Shown here piece after piece: positions 23,535-34,358 of a stretch of 64,000 bases of DNA (within the stretch, counting starts at the first letter, position 1; every line of letters begins with the position of its first letter). Below the pieces are notes generated by a model. The model saw only the letters and a program-made list of their open reading frames with translations, did not search any database and had not been told where the DNA came from. The position numbers and the translations under genes are program-made. The stretch comes from Cladobotryum mycophilum (Eukaryota; Ascomycota; Sordariomycetes; Hypocreales; Hypocreaceae). The stretch spans positions 2,170,001-2,234,000 of the forward strand of contig JAVFKD010000004.1 in the NCBI GenBank assembly GCA_036429605.1, in the 5' to 3' direction.

Positions 23535-24726
23535 CTAAGCCTCAACACCAGCTGGAAGTCGCTGGAATCCTCCATTGGCCGCAACGTCCTTCTGCAGCTC
23601 AACCATGCGCTTCTGGTCACCACAGGGATCCTTGGAGTCAGCGTCCAGAGTCCACTCGAGGAACTCATTGGTATAGTTTGGCTTGAACTGCTGGTCCAGG
23701 ACTCCGAGTCTCTGACCGTACTTGGTGACCTTGGTCCAGTCGCGCTGGACATTCTTCAAGTCCTTGGAGAAGTAGGCGAAGCTGCGCTCAAACATCTTGT
23801 GGTTGAGCTCCGTGCCCATCACTGGCTTGAAGTCGACGTACTCAGCCCACGCCTTGTCAGGCTCAGCGAGGACAAAGTCGGTAGCCTTCTTCACAGCTCG
23901 CAAAAAGGCGCGAACCTTGCCAGGATTCTGCTCAATGAAGGACTCATTGCCAATGTACAGAATGGTGCAGAAGCAGCAACAGCCAAGCTCGGCGAGTTCG
24001 TCAATGCGAAGCATCTGAACGTCAGTCTTGGGGCGGCCCTGGGCGGTAAGCCATTCCTCAAGCTCTACCATCTGAACATTCTCCAGACCGATTCCAGCAT
24101 CAATTTCTCTGTTGATGATGGCCTTGCTGACATTCATACCGCATCGGACGGCAGTATAGTCTGCTGGGGTCAGACCATAGTGAGAAGTCAACTCATCAAT
24201 CTGGATCTTGCCAAACTCCCCAACATAACCAATTCGCTTGCCTTTGAGAGAGCGAAAGTCAGTAGTGATCCCAGAATCCTTGAGATAGATGACGCCGGTG
24301 AAGGGCTCATCCAACAGACTGCCGATCGACTGAACCGGGAAGTTTCGGGCTTTGGCCTGCATAATATGAGCATGCAAGAATAATTATATACGTCGCTTCA
24401 TTGACTTACGGCCAGTGTATGAATCATGGCCTTGAAACCTAGATCGACCTTGCCGGATCCGATGATCTCGGTGACGTCCTATCAGTAATCTTGTCAGTGC
24501 TAGTTCCATAGAAGGTCCATGGAGCGCCATACACTTGGGTCATTTGGTTCCAACAAAGCGACCTTGATGCCTTCTTCGGCGAAAAATCCTTTGGCTTGGG
24601 CCAGATAAAGAGGTGCATGATACGCGGTGGCGTGCCTAGATACCAGTCAATCTACGTTGCTACCCGACCTTCTGACGCGGGTTGATCTAACCAATTCGTC
24701 AAGAACGTGATCTTATCAGTCGCCAT
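23535..24726 (-). CDS. NMT1: NMT1/THI5 pyrimidine precursor (HMP-P) synthase of thiamine biosynthesis
   Basis: Makes 4-amino-5-hydroxymethyl-2-methylpyrimidine phosphate, the pyrimidine half of thiamine, from PLP and the enzyme's own histidine; single-turnover in characterised members. Coding exons (minus) 24726-24692, 24635-24533, 24478-24410 and 24356-23535 give 342 residues, as expected. Visible: start MATDKITFLTNW, the HAPLYLAQAKGFF block, the histidine-donor loop GFKAMIHTLAAKARNFP (spanning the last coding intron), LDEPFTGVIYLKDSGIT, GEFGKIQID, the iron-binding CCCFC motif in ELGCCCFCTILYIGNE, and RSFAYFSKDLKNVQRDW. The intron positions are supported by exact recovery of conserved protein blocks. 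Expression is very likely controlled by the TPP riboswitch in its 5'-UTR intron. Confidence 0.95.
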
Positions 24727-24775
24727 GGTGGTTGATCGAGCAATGAGCTACGTGGGTTAGTCTGCACACGCACGA

Positions 24776-24967
24776 TTAAGTAAGGGGGAAGGGATATCCC
24801 AAGAAGCAGATCCTTTCGCTGGTATTATCCAGATCAAGTTCGCCGGTATTTCTCAGATCAGATTGCTCCACCAGACATATTTCATCACTTCGAAGCAATC
24901 GATGAGAGCTAGAGGGCTCCAGATGTGCTTTTGGTAATGAAACTGCAAGGCGGCGCAAAATGAACAC
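24776..24967 (-). other. uORF inside the riboswitch intron
   Basis: A 63-codon frame starting ATG TTC ATT runs through the aptamer and ends before the main ATG. It exists only in unspliced transcripts. Like the upstream AUGs at 25030, 25015 and 25002 it would hinder translation of NMT1 when the intron is kept. It is regulatory context, not a predicted protein of independent function. Confidence 0.4.
24799..24934 (-). ncRNA. TPP riboswitch aptamer (THI element) of NMT1
   Basis: The minus strand carries the conserved thiamine pyrophosphate aptamer blocks: CTGAGA (24856-24851) followed by AATACC, then CTTGATCTGGATAATACC and AGCGAAAGG ending at 24812. P1 can form between CCAAAAGCACATC at the 5' side and GATCTGCTTCTTGG at the 3' side with a C-C mismatch and a bulge. 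A P3 stem pairs GATTGCT (24900-24894) with AGCAATC (24867-24861). The long P3 arm is typical of fungal aptamers. It sits inside the 5'-UTR intron of NMT1, the expected gene. TPP binding should change 5' splice-site choice and lower NMT1 expression. Confidence 0.95.
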
Positions 24968-25174
24968 CCGGTTGCTTGCTCAGTATACGTTACCTCGATC
25001 ATTGGATATATCCATTGCGATAAGTGTCATGGCTCCTTGGAGGAGAGCCTCGTACCAAAGGGTTTGGTGTTGAAGATACGAATGTGTTCAATGGATGAAA
25101 GCGAATTGCAAAGAGTAAAACGTTTTGGTGAGGAGAAAGATCCGATAAAGCAGCATCACCAGAGTGAGTAGGGC

Positions 25175-25181
25175 TTTATAC
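25175..25181 (-). promoter_or_regulatory. TATA box of NMT1
   Basis: TATAAAG on the minus strand about 120 bp upstream of the distal donor of the riboswitch intron, consistent with transcription starting near 25140-25150. Confidence 0.45.
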
Positions 25182-25489
25182 CCCTCATTATTTGGTGGGT
25201 ATCATCATGCACGATGACTGTACTCGGCATCATCGGCTTCTTAGGTGGCATGGGACTGTGACATTGAATTGCCTATTAAGCCTGCAATAGCCGAATAATG
25301 CTTGGAGCCACAAGATGATACAACATTTGTGCGACGGATCATGTTACACAGACAAAGAACCATTTGTGAATAATAGTGTAGATATCATAATCGCTCGTTT
25401 TATCAGTATCATAGAAACGCCTTAAATGCAACGCTTCTCTCCCCATTACCACTTTTCCAATCCATCGAAACAAGCTCAACCCAGCTCCA
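25182..25489. other. Intergenic region between NMT1 and the P-loop gene
   Basis: AT-rich spacer holding the NMT1 upstream promoter and the 3' flank of the minus-strand P-loop gene. No gene seen. Confidence 0.45.
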
Positions 25490-26116
25490 TCATCCAGTAA
25501 AATGTCTTTCCCGACAGCGCGATATGATGGTTTGTGCTATGGGTCGCGGATCCATAGAATTTGTGCAAAAGTAAAGCCCAGGGCAATAACATTCCTGAAA
25601 TCGGAAGAGTTGACGTCTGCAGCTCGGTTCCCCGAGGCCAATCAAGCCCCGTGCCTGTGTCGTATCGGTATGGACAAGACCCTCATCATGGAAGGCTCTT
25701 CTAGAGTTGTCCCGCCCACCGTAGTATATATAAGCCGGGAGAATGGCATCCGTGAAGCTTTTTAGCCTGCTGTGGTAGAGATAAACCGGAATAAAGGGCC
25801 TTGAAGATTCTCTTGCAGCGCTTCGGCATTCGTGTGCTATCATCTGGCCCCGTTCGTTGTTCAAGTGGAAGTCTACGACGACAATAATATTTCGTTCTGG
25901 TATCTTATGATTGAAGCTTTCTATCCAGCACGCCTCGCGAAAACGACTCTGCGGAGTTTGAAGCCGATTCTTTCGAGGAGGCACGCACTCACGTGACCGC
26001 ATGCGCTTCGGACTGAAGATGATGCTTAGAGGGCGATAGAGATAGTTTAGAGCATCGACCACAGCATCCTCTCCAGTGCCTGGGAGGGCATTGATCCAGA
26101 TAACAGGTGCAGCCAT
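25490..26116 (-). pseudogene. Degenerate P-loop kinase-like gene
   Basis: The 208-codon frame begins with WINALPGTG, which resembles the start of small fungal P-loop kinases (W-I-N-G-x-P-G-T-G-K-x-T). Here the Walker A lysine and following Thr are replaced (GTGEDA). A later block, NIIVVVDFHLNNERGQMIAHECRSAA...PFIPVYL, fits the second strand and helix of the family, and CRRQLFRFQ fits the C-terminal part. Between them, another frame reads GGTTLEEPSMMRVL, which looks more like the family than the current frame does, implying compensating frameshifts. I interpret it as a decaying gene; a diverged catalytically inactive protein is the alternative. Confidence 0.5.
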
Positions 26117-26591
26117 GGCAGTATCTCTTGGCTTAATACTTGTTCGAATGTCGTTTGTGTGTGTGGTGAAGTATTCACCTCGAGTGAAGTGGACGATGGG
26201 TGGCAGTTTGTATCGCCTTCGTGACGAATATAGCCTAATGGATTATAGGAATGAACAATGAACTATGTCGTGAAAAGAGTGATGCCACCTTGAGGGCCAA
26301 ATGTGTATGTGGATGTTGCAAAGAAACCGAGTTAGAGATCTGTGCATACCTACAGTAGGCTTACGCTTTCCCAACTTATTAACGACCATCTACTTCCTTG
26401 AGAAATGGATACCAACCGGAAGTAGTGAGCCAACTAAAAACACTTGCCACTACCAGGGTAGTACCTGTCGATGCATATCTCTCCCCGAACAAAGTCTCCA
26501 TAAAGAAACTAGGATTCTTAGGGTTCATTACGATTGACAACTACTCAAGATTATATGCGGAATATAAACAAACGCCATTACCTAGGCCATC
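26117..26591. other. Spacer between the P-loop gene and the PKS 3' end
   Basis: No gene recognised. It contains the upstream region of the minus-strand P-loop gene and the downstream flank of the PKS. Confidence 0.45.
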
Positions 26592-29500
26592 CTAACAAAG
26601 TCCTACATACCCGCACAGAAACTCATAACCCTCTTTCATGGCTTGCTTAACAGACTCATTCTCCCTGTGCTGGTGATAAAGATCAAATAAATGTGGCACA
26701 TCATCCAATATTCTCAACTCCGAGTCTGTTCCCCGAGCTTGCAAGGTCTCCCACATTCTCTCGGCCTGCTGCCATGGAATGAGATCGTCTTCTCGAGGAT
26801 GAATGATAAAAGTCGGGGTAGCGTATTTACCTAGACGAGCCTGCGCCAAGGGGCTCACAGAAATAATATCTGCCTTTGATGGAGTAGGTGGCCTTTTCCG
26901 TGTTTTCTTGTTCATCCCATTGAGAAGAACGTGTAGAGTTCGGCCATGCCAATTCATGTGCAGCACAAGTCGGCTGCGTGGATCACTTGGAGCCATCCAT
27001 CCACCAAGCGCCCGCTTTGTTGTGGAAACATTGTAGGCAGTGATTGCCTGGCTGTTTACTGCCCTCCAGATACTATCATCTAGTTCATAGCTAGCCTGGC
27101 TATCGGCTGTGTCCATGGTTCTCGAGCCAGCAGGAATGTTAGGCTTCATCCAGAATGTATCCTCGTAGTCATTCGGACAGTAGAAAGCGAGAATAGCATT
27201 CGGGGCCGGGATTCCAATTAAAGGGCTAGTCCATGCCAGAGACATTGCTAAATGTCCACCCGTAGACCAACCAACAGCCACTACTTTGTCGCCATCCACT
27301 TGGACATCAGATCGTAAAAGCTGCAGCTTTGGAAGGCTGGTTCTGATCCACGCGAGGGCATCACGCACATCAGCCATGGGACCATCACGAAGCGTGATTT
27401 CAGGGCAAAGCCTATAATCCACACTAATCGGAAGAAAACCCTTTTCTAAAAGCAGAGCTGTCTGTTCAGGTCGCACGTCCTTGCGCGAAAGCATAACATG
27501 GCCGCCTCCATGAATCATGAGAGCTATTCAGTTATTAGCGTTGGAACCTTGATCTGTAAGTAGAATACTTGCCGGCGGGGCGAGATCTCCTACAGAGGTC
27601 TCTGTTGAGAGGAAAATAAATATCGGCAAAGAGATCCAGGCCATCGGCGGTTTTAAAGATCATGGTTTGCTGCAGGGAAGTGTTATTGACGCCTTTCAAA
27701 TTGTCGCAAAGAGCCATACTGGTATCTACGGTAGGCGTTGCATCAAATGGAGAAGCTGTGATCACTTTGATGAAATGCGATTCCTCAGAAGCACCTGTGC
27801 TCCAATCAATCCACTTGAATCCGGCAGCCCGCAGATCTCGGGCCCAGTGCTGTTCATCAACCAGCGGATGGTCTCGTCCATCTGTAGAGAGCCACCAGCC
27901 GTCTAAAAGACCAAAGACGAGATCAAACCAATAAAGATTTCGTGTAGCTTCTACCAGGCAAAGTATACCATCAGATCTCAGCATCTTGTGAATATTCGTG
28001 GTAGTATAGACGAGATCCTTCGTCGCATGGATGCAGTTAGTTGAGAGAATGATGTCGTAACGGCTAATGAATTCTGGATTAATGCTTCCCTCGATATCAA
28101 TAACGCTGTAGCTCATGAAGGTCCACTTGGCAAACTTTCGACGAGCATTGGCAACAAGGGATGGTGATATATCGGAGAATGTATACGAAAACTTATGCTC
28201 AAGCTCAGAGAGCGCTTGAGCCAAATGCTGAGTTGTGCCCCCTGTGCCAGCACCTATTTCGAGAACTCTGATCTCACGACTATCACCAAAGCGCTTCACA
28301 ACAGACGTCAGATATTGTGACAGCAGCATAGAGATGGCTTTGAACATTGGTGCATTCTTGTAGACATCTTCAAGGAATGCGCGAGTAGCAGAATCACGGA
28401 AAAGCAAAGCTAGAGGGTCAGCCTTGCCTGAAAGACAGTCTGCCAGTCTTTTCCCAGTCGCATGCAAAACCTTTGTTTCCGATGCATACTGCGGATGTTC
28501 GTCAAGCATTCTTGTATAAAGTAAAGATACCGAGGGTGTTGGTACTGGAGTCCCAGATCGCCGGAATGATCTGCCGTTGTCTTGAACCACCAGACTGGCG
28601 TCTTCCAGAATTCTGTATAGCTGGAAGACCAAACGTCTGTGTCTTAGAAGATGCTCCATCAATGAAACCTCATCACCCGGTTCCATCGAGACCAAAGAGA
28701 TACCTAAAGAAACAAAGGCCTCCACGACGTATTACGCAACGAGCTTAGTTTGCAACTTGTAGGCATCAGAGCAGAAGTTGGCAAACCTTGTAACCTCAGC
28801 AAAATGGTCGAAACTGGGCCTTACTTCAAGAAAACAATCCTTGCTAATAAAAGCAAAATTCTTCATCTCTTCAGTTTCTTGCCTGTCATTTTGTGGTCGT
28901 ACGACTAAGTCATTAATGCAAGCATCTTCAAGGGTAGACTTCGTACTCTTTGGTTCTTTTACTGACTGACTACTGACGACTTTGTTTTCTGGCTGGATAA
29001 GTTGGCAAAGAGAAAGAATATTGACACAATTAAGAAATTGCTCCTGTGAGATACTAGTCTTGAAGCGTTTTTGTATCTCCGTGAGGACTTCGGTGGCCAG
29101 TAAGGAGTCAACACCAAGGTCATTCAGGATAGATGCTGGCTCAATTTCCTCAATTGGGATTTCCATGATTTCACTGAACATATCGCGGACCAAATAGAGC
29201 AGGCTATCTGTAAGATTCAATACTGCTGGTGCTTGGTCACGCTGGAGCATTGGGCTCGGCTCGTCGAAGAAATCAGCCCTCTTATCTCGGAATCTCTAGC
29301 TTGCGGGTGTAATAACATACGATGCATATACCGAATCTTTAGTATCTTCATCGTCTGAGTAGGCGATACTATTTGCAGCACTGCTCGCTAGACGAACAAC
29401 GGCAGTATCAAGTGTGGAGAGACTCTTCGCAAGATATTTGCAAGGTATACTCCTGAAGCTAGCACCCATAATAGCCACAACCAGCTCCTTGGAGCTGGTG

Positions 29501-32500
29501 TCGTAAACAAAGATATCATTCATCAAGCTGACTTTAGAGGTTTTCTCATACCGCGTGTATACCGTCCAGCTCTGAGATCCTGCTCGGCTTCTCATAAAGG
29601 TTAAAGAGATAGCAATTTCCTCAACAGCATTACACATAAAAACCTCGCCATTTCTCCGGTTTAACAAGCAATTGACATAGATTCCTGCAACTTGGATGAA
29701 GCTGTCTAGGGTAACAGGATCGGTTAAACCAGCATCAACACTCTAAGGCCGATCAGCCAATACAGTGACAGTTCCGACAGCTTCATTTTCTAAGGCTCTG
29801 ATGCCATTTACTTGGCGATAAAACGGAGCATACTCCACAATATCCGCGAACAGTCTGTAAACCATCGGACCGCTGATACCGTATGCTAACGGCAGACTTT
29901 GAACACGATCAGCGTGGGAAATGCGAGCCACGCGATTCAGCAACTTCCAGCGACTTAATGAAACAGCGTCGCTTTTTGAAACCAAGCTTAAATGTCCCCC
30001 TGCGTGCTTCGTCTCCACGTCTTCTAGCGAGCCATTTTTGTATAGTTGTGTGAATGCTGTAAACTCCCAGGAGTCTTGAGGTGTATGGACAAGACGCAGA
30101 TACAAAGCATGGTCGCCAGCGAGCCCAAGAGGATGCGACATGACCAAGCCTTCAACATAGGGAAGCTTATCGGGTTCTGCTACTGAGTCTGAAAGCAATA
30201 TGGCACATAGAGTGGCCAGTTCGGTGTACATAGTTACTGGACAAAGGCATTGGCCGGTAACAACGTGTCCCCGAACAATAGCATCAAATATCAGATGAGT
30301 TCTATCCACCAAGAACACATAGTTCCCCTTAGTCAAGTCCTTCTTTACAAGTTTTACCAAATTTAGCTTGAAGGTCGGCTGGGTAGGAGACTCGACAGTC
30401 ATAGACGTCGAACGTGGTTTGTTCTCAATCCAGTGATGAGTGTCTTCGAACTGATAAGGTGGGATGTTCAAGCGCTGGAAGCGATAGCTTGATGAGCGAT
30501 GAAAAGGCCAATAAACTGCGGCGCCTCCAGATTTCCAGATTTGGCAGGCAGCATCAGAAAGTTTTGATATAGCATCAGTGCTTCCGAGGTCCATGGCTAA
30601 AAAGACATCCTGCCTGTCGTGTTCCCTCAACAACCGGCGTGTCATGGCAATGATTGGAGATGCTGATCCTGCTTCGAGCCACAATGCGGAAGGAAGACGT
30701 GCAGAAACTCGGTCTACTGCCTCTCCGAAATAAACTGGTTTACGTGTATGCTGCACCAACTGCTCGGCGTTAAATTCCGACCATATAGCATCGCTAGAGC
30801 AAGTCTCGATATGAATTCGGGGAAGTTGGATAATAATTGAGTCGGCAATCGCCCTGAAGTCCTTCAGAATACCGTCCGCCATATATGAGTGGTAGGCATA
30901 AGTGTTATTGAGGCACTTAGTCTTCAAACCGCGGCATTCTTTCTCCAACCTCTCCACAGATGATACATCGCCAGCGAGAACGAAGCTTCGGGGGCCGTTG
31001 TAGCATGCAACATCTATCTGGAATGCACCTGAGGAGTTCACGGCTTCAACAACTTCTTCCATCTCTATACGGCTGCACTCAATTAATACCATTACGCCTT
31101 GTTCTGAACCCCAGCTATCTCGGATAAGACGAGCCCGCCCAGATACCAGACGGAATGCATCTCGTAGAGAAATAGAATCTGCAATGCAAAGTGCTACTAG
31201 TTGACCAAAGCTATAGCCAATAAGAGTATCAATCTCAAGACCGCAGTCAATCCAACTTCTAGCGCAAGATATTTGTAGGGAGAGAAGCATGCAATGAAGG
31301 GACACAACATCCTCCGTATCGCCCCCGTCAAAAATCGAAGGGATGATGCTCGGTAGTCCCAACAACTGGCAAGCACTATTACAATCATCCTAGACAATTT
31401 TAGTATGGTTCTATTCTTTTGTTGTGGGGGCATCTTACCAGATGTTTGCGGAGAATATCGCAGCTCTCGTACAGCTCTCTGGGTAAGAAGACCCTGCGAC
31501 CAGTTTGACCACCGAAACAGAGCACAACCGGAAGCTTTCCCTTTTGGGGTAATGAATTACTAGAATTTACCTGCTTTTCCTTGAGCTCAAAAATCAGATG
31601 CTCTGCATCGAGTGACGTGAGAGCAAAACGGTGTTCAAAGGATGGATTCTGCCTGCGGTTGACGTTGTACGCGAAGTGCGCAAAATCTAATTTGCTTGTG
31701 GAAGTAAGATACTTCTCAAGAGCATGAGTATATGAATGGAGGCTCTTGACAGATTTAGCCGACATCAGAATTGGGTATAGAGCTAAAGTCTTTGACAATG
31801 GTGACTGTGATGTTCTAGAGCCAGAGGCATGCTCTCGCAGAACAATCGCCGCGTTGCTACCAGCTACGCCGTAATTATTCACTAAAGCCACCTGGCGCTC
31901 GACTATCCAAGGTTGCGTGACTTTGGGGACTTCGATACGGTCTAATAGCGAGCTGTTGATGCGTGGGCTCAATGTGGTAAAGTTCGCCTGCTTAGGGATG
32001 ATACCGTGATGCATCATGAGAAGTGTTTTGATGATACCAGCAGCACCTGAAGCAGCTTCAGTATGTCCAATATTGTCCTTGAGAGAGCCGAGAAACAAGA
32101 TTTCGTTCCGAGCAGGGCTGGTGAGCGATGCGCGGACGCTCTCGTACTCTATGGGATCCCCAATGGGAGTGCCTGGGAAGAGGTGAGCATTTGGTAATGG
32201 ATGATTGCTGCGAATTGCTTTGCGACTTACCTGTACCATGTGCCTCAACATAAGTAACATCCTCTGGTCTTATCTGTCCAATGGACAAGGCTTTTCTGTA
32301 TAGCAAACTCTGGGCCTGGGAGCTCGGCACCGTGATACCATTACAACCAGAACCCTGATTGACAGCAGTGCCAGCAATGACTCCAATGATCATGTCATTG
32401 TCCGATATTGCCCTGGAAAGCTTCTTGAGAACAAGGATGCCAGCACCCTCACCTCTACAATATCCACCACCAGCTGCGTCAAACGCCCTTGATGCACCAT

Positions 32501-34358
32501 TGGGATTGAGAAAGGATCCAGCAGCAAGATTTTGATGCATGTTTGGGCTTGTCACAATGTTAACCCCTCCGGCCATAGCCATGGCGCATTCGCCATTCAA
32601 CAGTGCCTAAAAATTCTATTAGTATTGAACAACCGTGGTATGCGAATCGGCCGTCTTACCCTGCATGCCGTGTGCACAGCAACGGATGATGACGAGCAAG
32701 CTGTATCAAGCACAATTGAAGGCCCAGACCAGCCAAAGTAGTGACTGATCCGACCACTGACAAAAGCTCGCAAGGTGCCCGTGGCAGAAAATGCATTTGC
32801 TGCGTCACTCGCAACATTATCTTCATAATCAGCACCAACGACGCCAATGTAGCATCCTACATCAGTCTCGCGTTCTGCTAGAATAAGGCTACAATAGCCA
32901 GACGACTCCAGTGCTTCGTATGCCACCTGCAGAGCAAGGCGCTGCTGCGGGTCCAGGGACTTTGCCTCTCGGCCGGACATGCCAAAGAAACGATGGTCAA
33001 ATGCACCGGGCTTTCTGAGAAAGTTACCCCAGAAGTCTGGAAGACTGGGTTCTCTATGAATGGAAGAGGAATCGAACCTGTTGGCAGGAAGCTTGGAGAC
33101 GGAGGTGCTACCAGAGCTGAGAAGCTCCCAGAACTCCTGCAAGCAATCGACATTCGCGAAACGACAAGCCATGCCGACAACGGCGATTTCCTCGATTTGT
33201 GAATGATAAACGGAACCCTTCGGGTTCTCTTCGCTAATAGTGCTAGATCCGGAATCCACCTTGTTGCGCAGCAGGGAGCGTGGAATGCAAGAGTCGGCAC
33301 TCAAGGTGACAAATTTTACACTCTCGCGAGGTAGATCAGCCACGGTCATCTTCACGGTCTGGAACCAGTGAGCACGCTTGCACAAGATGGAATCTATAGC
33401 GATATTGTGCAATAGACCAGCGGACACAATGTCCGCATCTATGGTAGATCTCAAGGGTAGAAGTTGCAGTTTGTCTGCACTGGGAAGCTGGAGATCAGGG
33501 TGGTTAAAACATATTTCTTTGAGTGTCTCGGCGGCTTTTGTTTGCTTTTCATGGTGATATGATCCGTTGAGATTAATTGCAGTCGTAGAAATGTTATCCC
33601 TGCCAAGTTGGTGGTTGAAAGCAGCGTAGTGGCGATTTGGCACAGTGACCGTCAGGGCACGATCATCGGTCACACACGATATGTAGGCCTATTTTACGAT
33701 TGTCAGAAAATCGCATATAGAGATGCCAGAGAGTGAATGGTCTAGTGAAGCAAACTTACACCTGTAAAAGAGTCAAGGCATGTTTCTAGTAAAGCTCGAT
33801 CGGCCATTGTCTTCCATCGTAATGACAGCGCGGTGGCCCGATCCCGAGGCGCTTGCGCTACATCCTCGGCATCAATAACAAGGCCAATGCAAGCAGCAAG
33901 ACGGATGGCATTGGGGACGTATTTGGCAAATTCTTCCCAGTTACTCGAACAGGCAAACGCGGCAGCTGTCAAAAAGCCAATACAGAATCCTTGCGCTGCC
34001 TGACAGTTGAGTAAACCAGCATTATCCCCCCTTTTTCGGCCAGATCTAGCACTTGTGAGATGATGGTCAAGGGAGCCAGATGCGTGTTTCCAAGTCGAGC
34101 TGGATCGAGTAACCCATCCCCTGTTGCGAATGTAGCAAGTTCATTGAGCATCGACTCGCCGCGGAAGTCTGATTGAGCGAATTCGTCTTGAACATAGCCC
34201 CATAGCGAGGGAAGCAGCATCAACGTCTTTCTCAAGAAACTCATATCGTCATCCTCAAGTCTTGATTGAAGCCTCGAGAGACCTTCAGGTGTCCAGTTAG
34301 TCACCTGAGGGCTAAATAACGCAACTTTAACCATCTCTTGCACTTGATCGGAAGGCAT
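26592..34358 (-). pseudogene. Non-reducing polyketide synthase, SAT-KS-AT-PT-ACP-MT-esterase, inactivated
   Basis: Six exons (minus): 34358-33760, 33688-32660, 32606-32231, 32172-31439, 31389-27573, 27523-26592. With one missing base allowed for, they sum to 7488 nt, about 2495 residues, the size of methylating NR-PKSs such as 3,5-dimethylorsellinate synthases. Domains in order: SAT with GFCIG active Cys; KS with DTACSSS, HGTGTPIGDP and KDNIGH; AT with GYSFG; product template with GHVVTGQ and DPVTLDSFIQVAG; one ACP with LGVDSLLATE; C-methyltransferase with EIGAGTGGTT; alpha/beta-hydrolase with HGGGHV and GWSTGG. Disruptions: a 1-nt loss at the G6/C6 run 34026-34031 in SAT, TAG at 29743-29745 (PT), TAG at 29296-29298 (PT-ACP linker) and TAA at 28732-28734 (ACP-MT linker). 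The three stops share one otherwise open frame over 31389-27573. Every catalytic residue I can check is intact, so inactivation looks recent. The last intron uses a GC donor (GCAAGT). Confidence 0.93.

Larger units (their letters stand above)
24748..25055 (-). promoter_or_regulatory. Riboswitch-bearing 5'-UTR intron of NMT1 with two candidate donors
   Basis: On the minus strand a CTAAC branch site (24760-24756) and TAG acceptor (ending 24748) precede the NMT1 ATG by 22 nt. Two candidate donors lie upstream of the aptamer: GTACGA starting at 25055 (308-nt intron) and GTAACG starting at 24993 (246-nt intron). Between the two donors lie AUGs at 25030, 25015 and 25002. The distal donor removes all of them; the proximal donor or retention keeps them. 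This reproduces the logic known for the Neurospora crassa NMT1 riboswitch. Splice-site choice was read by eye. Confidence 0.75.

Noticed and set aside
23484..24383. A 299-codon plus-strand frame opposite NMT1
   Set aside because: Exact antisense shadow of the NMT1 last exon.
29296..29745. Explaining the PKS stops as introns or programmed readthrough
   Set aside because: No GT-AG pair of acceptable length removes the stops without deleting conserved residues, and three separate readthrough sites in one synthase would be unprecedented to my knowledge.
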